Below are positions 7,633 through 14,214 of a stretch of DNA of 24,718 nucleotides, piece by piece (within the stretch, counting starts at the first letter, position 1; each line of letters opens with the position of its first letter). This DNA comes from Bacteroidales bacterium (GTDB lineage Bacteria; Bacteroidota; Bacteroidia; Bacteroidales; Muribaculaceae). The translations under genes were made by a program, and so were the position numbers. The stretch spans positions 1 through 24,718 of the forward strand of contig SFER01000032.1 in NCBI GenBank assembly GCA_004557195.1. Reading direction: 5' to 3'. The notes beneath the pieces are model-generated. The model made no database searches, was not told where the DNA came from, and saw only the letters and a program-made list of their open reading frames with translations.

Positions 7633-8202
7633 TTAGATTTTGCTTCTGAAATATCTCACTGTGTAGAGATAAGGCACCACATTGGAAATTTCGCTTGAGA
7701 AGCCATATTGCGACTTGATTATGAGCCTCACGGTGCAGTCAACACCGAGATAGTCGAGAGGCACTTGGATTCCCGAGCCGTATTGCGACGAAGATGCGAG
7801 AGTGAAATTGTTGTAGCGGAAGAAATACGAGTTGTAACCCATATCTTCGGCATTTCCTTCGGCATATATTTCGCTTCCGGTAGCCCATGCGAGGAGCGAG
7901 ATGCGCATCCATCTGAAATAGATTTCCTCATCGTCTTTTGCGCGGTTGTTTTTGCGGTCTCCGCTTGAAATCACTTGCATATACACATTCCCCTCTTCGT
8001 CGATGCGGTAGAATGGCGCGTTTTCCCCCTCCTCAAACACTGTGTCGGCAGGGATTTCGTTTATCACCTTTTGGGTTGCAAGATATGCGTTGGTGGCTTT
8101 CCGCTCGTCGGAAAGCAGTTCGGCATAGCTTTTCGAGTCGTCGCAACTTGCGGTGAGCAGAACTAATGATATTAAAGCGAGAGTTATACGGAATAATTTC
8201 AT
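7633..8202 (-). CDS. DUF4827 family lipoprotein
   Basis: The product has 189 residues with a lipoprotein signal peptide: a basic start MKLFR, a hydrophobic core, and a lipobox LLTASC followed by DDSKSYAEL. The mature part begins with a helical YAELLSDERKATNAYLA segment. A beta-rich domain then contains ENAPFYRIDEEGNVYMQVISSG and FFRYNNFTLASSSQ. I recognise this as DUF4827, a Bacteroidetes family of unknown function. Distant similarity to FKBP-type proteins is possible but cannot be shown here. It sits 15 nt after nrnA and 27 nt before glmM, so it is cotranscribed with both. The location suggests an envelope role, but that is inference. Confidence 0.85.
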   Translation of the reverse strand: MKLFRITLALISLVLLTASCDDSKSYAELLSDERKATNAYLATQKVINEIPADTVFEEGENAPFYRIDEEGNVYMQVISSGDRKNNRAKDDEEIYFRWMRISLLAWATGSEIYAEGNAEDMGYNSYFFRYNNFTLASSSQYGSGIQVPLDYLGVDCTVRLIIKSQYGFSSEISNVVPYLYTVRYFRSKI

Positions 8203-8217
8203 AATCGATATATGTTT

Positions 8218-9261
8218 TTATTGTTTTGTTTCATTGTCGTTTTTGTTGGAGGCTATTTCGGCGGCAATTTTCTCAAATGTGGCTACAGCCTCGTCGAGAG
8301 TGCCATAGAACTCGCCGCCCGAGGCGTTTTTATGTCCTCCGCCTCCGAAGTATTGCTCGCAGATGGTGTTTACGGCAAAATCGCCCTTTGAGCGAGCTGA
8401 AATCTTAATGTATCCCTCCTCCTCGCGCATGAAGATGCTCCATCTCACGGTGGGGATTCCGAGCGGCATATTCACAAGGCTTTCGGTATCACCTTTTTTA
8501 TAGTTGTATCGCTTGAGTTCCTCGAGCGACAAAGTGATGAGTGCGCCTTCGGCTTCGGGATACACTTTCATCTTTTGGTCCATTGCATATCCGAGCAAGC
8601 GAAGCCTGTCCTCGCTGCTTGTGTTCATTGCGAGGGTGTAGATTCTGTCTTTGTCGATACCCTTCTTGAGGAGTTCCGAGATGATGATGTAGATGTCGGC
8701 ATGGTTGCTGTTGTAGGAGAAGTTGCCGGTGTCGGTCATCATGCCGGTGTAGATACATTCCGCACACGCCTTGTTTATCTCGTTGAATAGTCCGAGGCGG
8801 CAAATCACCCTGAACAGGAGTTCGCAAGTGCTCGACATCTCGGGGAACGAGATTGTAACATCGCAGAAATCCTCCGGGTCGAGGTGGTGGTCTATCATCA
8901 CCTTGTGTCCTTTGGCGGCAAGCAAGGCATCCGCCATCTTGTCAACGCGCTTGGCTGCATTGAAGTCGAGGCAGAAGATGAGTTGCGCCTTGCGGAGCAG
9001 TTGGTTGCCGAAGTCGGTATATTTGCTGTAGATTACTATTTCTTTAATATCGGGGAGGAAGCCGAGCGAGCGTGGCGGCATGTCGGGGGTTACGATGTGC
9101 ACATTCTTGCCGAGTGTGTTGAGCAAGTGGTACAGACCGAGCGAGGCTCCGATGGCATCACCATCGGGCGACACATGGCAAGTAATCACAATGTTGTTGC
9201 TTTCGTGCAAAAACTTGTGAAGTTCCACAATGGGCTTCTCTTTTATTATCTTACTAAGCAT
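8218..9261 (-). CDS. nrnA: DHH-family bifunctional oligoribonuclease / pAp phosphatase NrnA
   Basis: NrnA degrades 2-5 nt RNA oligomers (nanoRNA) to mononucleotides and often dephosphorylates 3'-phosphoadenosine 5'-phosphate. The 347-residue protein shows the DHH domain metal motifs. These are CHVSPDGDAIG with His29, Asp33 and Asp35, the CLDFNAA motif with Asp99, and MIDHH with Asp124, His125 and His126. MMTDTGNFSY follows, with another metal-binding Asp. The DHHA1 substrate-binding domain ends with GGGGHKNASGG near residue 310. A short charged, Asn-rich tail (SNKNDNETKQ) follows. It is the first gene of a minus-strand operon and has the best-matched promoter in the window directly upstream. 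Confidence 0.93.
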   Translation of the reverse strand: MLSKIIKEKPIVELHKFLHESNNIVITCHVSPDGDAIGASLGLYHLLNTLGKNVHIVTPDMPPRSLGFLPDIKEIVIYSKYTDFGNQLLRKAQLIFCLDFNAAKRVDKMADALLAAKGHKVMIDHHLDPEDFCDVTISFPEMSSTCELLFRVICRLGLFNEINKACAECIYTGMMTDTGNFSYNSNHADIYIIISELLKKGIDKDRIYTLAMNTSSEDRLRLLGYAMDQKMKVYPEAEGALITLSLEELKRYNYKKGDTESLVNMPLGIPTVRWSIFMREEEGYIKISARSKGDFAVNTICEQYFGGGGHKNASGGEFYGTLDEAVATFEKIAAEIASNKNDNETKQ

Positions 9262-9280
9262 TTCCTATTGTATTAAGATG

Positions 9281-9312
9281 CAAAGATAATGAATCGGCAA
9301 CCACTTTCAAAA
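9281..9312 (-). promoter_or_regulatory. Promoter of the nrnA-DUF4827-glmM-aminotransferase operon
   Basis: On the minus strand, TTTTG (9312-9308), a 19-nt spacer and TATCTTTG (9288-9281) match the Bacteroidetes consensus fully. The -7 element ends 19 nt before the nrnA ATG. Confidence 0.8.
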
Positions 9313-9401
9313 TAAAAAAACTGAAATTGAGTAAAAAAATCGGCAAAGGGCTTTTTTTCTCGATGATATTGCCCGCATTAACTCTCTGTTAAGAATATTG
9401 T

Positions 9402-9428
9402 GCCCCGGCTGTGTGTGCCGGGGCTTTT
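9402..9428. terminator. GC-rich hairpin with T-run, probable group II intron target
   Basis: GCCCCGGC (9402-9409) and GCCGGGGC (9417-9424) form a perfect 8-bp stem with a 7-nt loop, followed on the plus strand by TTTT (9425-9428). No plus-strand gene ends here. Before the intron arrived it may have served the minus-strand GLUG gene that now ends at 11254, although the minus side lacks a T-run. The intron begins immediately after the T-run, the insertion pattern known for group IIC introns. Confidence 0.7.
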
Positions 9429-9736
9429 GTGTTCGCCCAGCACGAACGTATTCTAATGGGTGCAAGTCCCTAAGCCGCCCTAACAGTGGGAAGGCTACAG
9501 CTGAAGGCAAGGGTGTCCCCGTGTCGGAATTCCCGGAGTAAATCAAGCGGGTATAAGGTGGAAAGAATACGTCCATAACTGGGGAGGTCTCAAGGGCGAG
9601 TCCTCAAGGACAAGCAGTAACAACGAACCTTGAGAAGTCAGCAGACGCCGTAGTAGCCGATATGGGTAGGTAAAACAAATCAACAATCGGTGAAGGGCAG
9701 AACTTTAACAAAACAAGTGTTCATATTATTTACCAA

Positions 9737-11143
9737 ATGCAAGAAGGAATGCAGAAAACAAAAGAAGACATTGGCTGCCGCCAAAATAGTAGGACGGAAT
9801 CCGAGAACTATGGCGGAGTGCAGACTTACATGTGGATAGAAGATGATACTCTTGTGGAAGTGCAATTAGGCAAAGGTGATTTGCTTGAACGCATCCTAAG
9901 TCCAGACAATTTGCATAGAGCCTATAAGCAAGTTGTTGATAACAAGGGAGCGGGAGGTGTTGATAAGATGGGAACGAGCGAACTGTTGCCATACCTTAAC
10001 CTCCACTTGGGCGAACTCATCGAAAAGATTAAGTCGGGTAAATACAAACCGACTGCCGTTCGAAGGGTAGAGATACCGAAGGACAACGGCAAGAAGCGTC
10101 AGCTCGGCATACCGACCGTGGTTGACCGCTTCATTCAACAGGCGATAAGCCAAGTTCTGACAGAAGAGTATGAACGAAAGTTCAGCGACAACAGTTTTGG
10201 CTTCCGCCCCAACCGTAGCGCACACGATGCGATAAAGCGAGTGCAACGTTATGCAGACGAAGGCTACTGCTATTGCGTGGAACTGGACTTGGAGAGATTC
10301 TTTGACACGGTCAACCATAGCAAACTCATACAAGTATTGTCGGAAACGATAAAGGACGGACGAGTAGTTTCACTTATCCATAAATACTTGAATGCAGGAG
10401 TCATGGTACGACACAGATACGAGGAAACAACCGAGGGAGTACCACAAGGCGGTCCACTGAGCCCAATATTGAGCAACATCCTATTGAATGAACTCGACAA
10501 GGAACTCGAACGCAGAGAGCATCCGTTTGTCCGCTATGCCGACGACTGTATAATACTCGTCAAGAGCCTCCGTGCAACCGAACGTGTGAGAGACAGTATT
10601 GCCAGTTTTGTTGAAAAGAAACTATTCTTGAAAGTCAACAAAGAAAAGACAGTGATAGGCACACTATTTGGCAAGAGATATCTCGGTTATACCTTCTACT
10701 GACTGAAAGAAGGCAGATGCGGTATTACCATACACGAAAAGAGCAAGGCAAAGTTTCATCGAGAACTAAAAGCCATTACCAAGCGTAGCAACGGCAAAGG
10801 CTTCCGCTGGTTGAAGGAACGATTGACGGAATACACTCGTGGTTGGATAGGATACTACTATTTAGCAGATATGAAATCATTTCTCCAAAAAACAGAGCAA
10901 TGGTATCATAGACGCTTGCGCAGTTATATCTGGAAAAGTTGGAAACGCAACCGAACACGATTCAAGAACCTTATGAAATGTGGCATCAGTAGATGGTGGG
11001 CATGGCAATGGGCAAATACCCGTAAGGGATACTGGCGTATTGCCGATAGCTGGATTCTACATAGAGCCATAACGAACGAAATGCTTGTTTCGCGAGGTTA
11101 TCCATCGTTAATAGGCACCTATACCAAATTGCATCGCAATTAA
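9737..11143 (+). pseudogene. ltrA: Group II intron reverse transcriptase/maturase, interrupted by in-frame TGA
   Basis: Reverse transcriptase for intron splicing and mobility. The first part (9737-10702, 321 residues) holds the RT fingers and palm: NKGAGGVDKM, VRRVEIPKDNGKKRQLGIP, FGFRPNRSAHDA, a catalytic ELDLERFFDTV, EGVPQGGPLSPILSN, and RYADD with YADD at residues 267-270. A TGA at 10700-10702 then stops translation after LGYTFY. Reading on in the same frame, the maturase (X) domain continues intact to 11143: IHEKSKAKFHRELKAITKRS, then RGWIGYYYLADMK, then YTKLHRN. The total of 469 codons fits an endonuclease-free, class C-like intron protein. TGA is an ordinary stop in this genome (it ends obg and the HxlR gene), so the simplest reading is a nonsense mutation. 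Reinitiation downstream is possible; there is an ATG in frame at about 10871. The start at 9737 is the first ATG and is not independently supported. Confidence 0.85.
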
Positions 11144-11147
11144 AGAA

Positions 11148-11177
11148 CCGCCGTATGCCGAACGGCACGTACGGTGG
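11148..11177 (+). ncRNA. Group II intron domain V (catalytic hairpin)
   Basis: CCGCCGTA (11148-11155) pairs with TACGGTGG (11170-11177, one G-T wobble). TGCC (11156-11159) pairs with GGCA (11164-11167) around a GAAC tetraloop. A 2-nt CG bulge (11168-11169) separates the two helices. This is the conserved domain V shape. The triad CGC at 11149-11151 faces GTG, as in subgroup IIC (AGC is usual in IIA and IIB). Confidence 0.85.
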
Positions 11178-11180
11178 TGT

Positions 11181-11239
11181 GAGAGGTCGGAAAATAACAG
11201 TAGTAAAAAAAATACTACGTTATTTTCCTCCTACTCGAT
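11181..11239 (+). ncRNA. Group II intron domain VI with candidate branch-point A
   Basis: GGAAAATAAC (11189-11198) pairs perfectly with GTTATTTTCC (11219-11228). GTAGTA/TACTAC extends the stem after a one-base A bulge at 11199. At the base, GAG pairs with CTC (11234-11236), leaving A11233 unpaired seven bases from the 3' end, the expected place of the branch-point adenosine. Confidence 0.7.
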
Positions 11240-11253
11240 TGTCAGGAGTGGTT

Positions 11254-14202
11254 TTATTTGGGTGGGAACTGGAACGGACAGGATTGTAGATGGGGGAAGC
11301 CATCGTTGAGCGATGTGTCGATTTTCCACACCGAGCCGAAATCGAAGTTTTCATAGGTGCTCTCTTTCGATTTGTCGCTTTCGGAAAACTCCTCTCCACA
11401 CCAGTCTTTGCCGGTATTTTTGAGGAAATAAAGGTTGTGGTGATACCATGTGGTGCCCGATTTGTGGGTCCCGACCATGGCATTGCCATATGCTACCTTG
11501 CCGAAATTCACACATCTCACCACTTCTCCGAAGTTATCGACATAGCCTACAATTCCGCCATTGTCATCGTCTTGATCCGATGTTACTTCTCCGGCATTGT
11601 AGCAGTCGTGAACCATATAGTTCTCTTCGTCATTCCATTGCCCGTCTTCTTGGTAGCCGAGCAGACCGCCCACATTGGATGCGCTGTTGCTCGAGGATAT
11701 GGTGCCTCGGTTGCAGCAGTAGCCCATCTCAGCATTGTTGGCTGCTCCGCTCAGAGCGTCACCGTTTATACCCAATCGTCCTATGATGCCTCCCACTTTC
11801 GAGTTGCCCGAGGCTGAAATATCACCGTGGTTGGCGCTCTTTAGCACTTTGGCTTTTTGGGCATAGCAATACCCGATTATGCCACCGATATTGCCCTCTT
11901 CATTGCTTGTAACATTGCCGGTATTTCCCATATTGTAGATTTCAACTGTAGGTGTGTTCTGATATTTGTAGAGGTAGCCCAAGCATCCGCCAACATTTTT
12001 GCTGCCGGTTACATTCCCCATATTCAAGCAAGAGTGGATACTGAAGTTGTTGGAGCCATAATCAATATTTACATATCCTATGATGCCACCGGTGTAGTCT
12101 TGCCCTTTCACACTGCCATAGTTAATCAAGTCGATTAAAGAGCCGGTCTTGTACAGCAACTCTCCCACAACGCCTCCGGTGCTCACACCCCAATTGTTGC
12201 TCACTTCTGTTACATTGCTCACACATTTTTTCATGCCGCCGCGGGATGATAACTGTAGGTGCCCCACAATGCCGCCCACTCGCGACGCGCCCACCACTGT
12301 GCCATCGCAACAGATGTTTTCAATATATGTGTCGTAGGCATATCCGGCAATTCCCCCTATCGATGTTCCGCCCACACAACTCGAGCCGAGCACTTCGCAT
12401 GTAACTCTGCCTCCGAAACTGCTTTTGAAATTCGATGCCGCGGGGTAAGATTTTATCTGTATGTCGTCATCCGGGATGCTTCCTTTAATTGTTGACGAAT
12501 GTGCATATCCCACGATTCCTCCGATTGCATCGGGACCTTGAACAATCATATGGGGGTCTATCGAGAAATGGGTGCAGTCGATTGTGCTCCATTCGGATTT
12601 TCCTGCGATGCCGCCTGCAAAATTGCTCTTTGCTGTGATGTTAACATTCAACTTTGTGGTTGCCTCGATTTTGGAGTCTCCATCGATGTATCCATACAAG
12701 CCGCCTACATATTTGTTGCCTTCTATCGCAATGTAACTGTTATCTACTTGGCAAATGCGATTCGACACCCGCGAGGCACTCCCTTCCATCGCGAGGTTTC
12801 CTCGGGTCTTAATGTGTCCAAACAATCCGCCTACATATTCTTGTGCTGTGATATAGGCTCCGATGGTGCAGGATTGCACATTGAGTTTGGAATAACATTC
12901 CACTTTTCCGAATATTCCACCCACATAAGATTTCCTGGCGAAAATAGGGGCGACAATCTCACAGTCTTTAACGGCGCTATTGCCTCTAATAGTTGCTTCG
13001 CCCGCTATTCCACCGCATTTGTCGCCTGCCGCGTTCACCACCTTTAGGTCTTTGTCTTCTTGCGACACTGTGTGATAAATCGACACATCATTAATGTCGC
13101 AACTGCTGTTGAAAATGGCTCCTGCGACACCTCCGGCATAGTTTTCGCTTGCCGACACGCTGAAGAATGTGGTTTCGTAATTCTTGTTGGAAGTGCTGAA
13201 TCCATCCACTTTAATTGCACCGTCATAGACTTGCCCCACGATGCCGCCCACATAGTTTTTACCGCTCAGTGTGGCAGACAAGCGGCAGTCTTGCACTTTG
13301 AGAGAGCCGGTTGCCTTGCCTATGAAAGCGCCGATGTTGGTGTTTCCCTTGATGCTTCCGGCTACTGTAACGTCGGATACCAACACATTGCCACTGCATG
13401 AGCCTGCGAGCGCGCCCGAATTTTCGTTAACTCCTTCGATAAGGGTGCTGATGGTGAGGCTTTTTACCTCTGCTCCATCTATCAGCGAGGTGAATAGCCC
13501 CACATTGTTGTCTTTGTCGCTACCCGCTCCTTGATAGAAGAGCGTGATTGTGTGTCCGCCGCCATCGTAGGAGCCGGCGAGGGTATAGCCTTGGTAGAAT
13601 CGTCCCACTGTGTTGTCGCTGCATGCCGGTGCTCTGAAATCTGCTGTCTGCTTGAAATATAATCCTGCGCAGTGATAGACACTATCGCAATACAGTTCAT
13701 AAAGCAATTGGTTAAAATCGTCACTGCTATTGATAAGATAGGGGTTCTCTTTTGACCCATCGCCATATCTGAAATTCAACAATTTGGATGAGCCGAGAAT
13801 CTTGTGCACCATTTCATAGCGCACTGTAATGTCGATTTTCCTACCTATGATAGTGCCGTCGGGAAGGGTGGCTGTGAGATGGTAATCACTATCGGGGATT
13901 TTTTCATCCTTGGGAATGAGTATGGCGATTATAGTTGACTCGTTTTTTTGCTCAACTTGAGCCTTGAACGTGAGTTCGGAATTGTCGGTTTGAGAGATGA
14001 GCGATAATTGAATCTCCTCGGTGCCTTCAGGAATGTTCCACATCGTTTTATCGATTGCAAAACGACTAATCTTGTAGTCGCCGCTTTCTTTCAACTCCGA
14101 GCCGATGCTGTTGGTGCGGTATAATTCATCATCGCAACTCGATAATATAAAAGATGCGAGCGATGCAATGATAGCAAATAAGAAAATACTCTTGTGTTTC
14201 AT
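11254..14202 (-). CDS. GLUG-repeat surface lipoprotein (982 residues)
   Basis: A lipoprotein signal peptide ends in the lipobox ILSSC (Cys23), followed by acidic DDE. This resembles the acidic lipoprotein export signals that send Bacteroidetes lipoproteins to the cell surface. A beta-rich N-terminal region of about 130 residues follows. Next is GDGSKENPYLINSSDDFNQL, the usual entry motif of GLUG-type beta-helix proteins. From about residue 230 to 900 there are roughly 17-20 repeats with the core x-G-G-I-x-G-x (for example VGGIVGQ, AGGIAGK, TGGIIGY, VGGLLGY), spaced about 30-50 residues. The end (FDFGSVWKIDTSLNDGFPHL) is also typical of the family. Such proteins probably form long beta-solenoids at the surface; adhesion or matrix roles are inferred for the family, not shown. 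It lies 12 nt after the second GLUG gene and is cotranscribed with it. Confidence 0.85.
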   Translation of the reverse strand: MKHKSIFLFAIIASLASFILSSCDDELYRTNSIGSELKESGDYKISRFAIDKTMWNIPEGTEEIQLSLISQTDNSELTFKAQVEQKNESTIIAILIPKDEKIPDSDYHLTATLPDGTIIGRKIDITVRYEMVHKILGSSKLLNFRYGDGSKENPYLINSSDDFNQLLYELYCDSVYHCAGLYFKQTADFRAPACSDNTVGRFYQGYTLAGSYDGGGHTITLFYQGAGSDKDNNVGLFTSLIDGAEVKSLTISTLIEGVNENSGALAGSCSGNVLVSDVTVAGSIKGNTNIGAFIGKATGSLKVQDCRLSATLSGKNYVGGIVGQVYDGAIKVDGFSTSNKNYETTFFSVSASENYAGGVAGAIFNSSCDINDVSIYHTVSQEDKDLKVVNAAGDKCGGIAGEATIRGNSAVKDCEIVAPIFARKSYVGGIFGKVECYSKLNVQSCTIGAYITAQEYVGGLFGHIKTRGNLAMEGSASRVSNRICQVDNSYIAIEGNKYVGGLYGYIDGDSKIEATTKLNVNITAKSNFAGGIAGKSEWSTIDCTHFSIDPHMIVQGPDAIGGIVGYAHSSTIKGSIPDDDIQIKSYPAASNFKSSFGGRVTCEVLGSSCVGGTSIGGIAGYAYDTYIENICCDGTVVGASRVGGIVGHLQLSSRGGMKKCVSNVTEVSNNWGVSTGGVVGELLYKTGSLIDLINYGSVKGQDYTGGIIGYVNIDYGSNNFSIHSCLNMGNVTGSKNVGGCLGYLYKYQNTPTVEIYNMGNTGNVTSNEEGNIGGIIGYCYAQKAKVLKSANHGDISASGNSKVGGIIGRLGINGDALSGAANNAEMGYCCNRGTISSSNSASNVGGLLGYQEDGQWNDEENYMVHDCYNAGEVTSDQDDDNGGIVGYVDNFGEVVRCVNFGKVAYGNAMVGTHKSGTTWYHHNLYFLKNTGKDWCGEEFSESDKSKESTYENFDFGSVWKIDTSLNDGFPHLQSCPFQFPPK

Positions 14203-14214
14203 ATTATGTTGTGT

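Larger units (their letters stand above)
9429..11239 (+). mobile_element. Group II intron, IIC-like, about 1.8 kb
   Basis: The proposed 5' end is GTGTTCGCCC at 9429, directly after a terminator-like hairpin. About 300 bases of non-coding, structured domain I-III sequence follow (9429-9736; for example ATGGGTGCAAGTCCC near 9457 and AAGGGTGTCCCCGTG near 9508). The reverse transcriptase/maturase frame comes next, then domains V and VI. The proposed 3' end is ...CTACTCGAT at 11239, which has the usual AY ending. The domain V catalytic triad reads CGC paired with GTG, which fits subgroup IIC, and the encoded protein has no HNH endonuclease domain, which also fits. The intron lies in the intergenic space between nrnA and the GLUG genes. 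The exact ends are inferred from conserved terminal sequences and would be off by a few bases if the hairpin-proximal GTG is not the true start. Confidence 0.85.

Noticed and set aside
10700..10702. Recoding of TGA (Trp or selenocysteine) in the maturase gene
   Set aside because: TGA ends obg and the HxlR-type gene here, so it is a normal stop. I did not recognise a recoding element downstream, and a nonsense mutation is simpler.
12499..13047. Plus-strand frames inside the GLUG genes
   Set aside because: They arise from the repeated GGIVG coding pattern read on the other strand; no start signals or domains.
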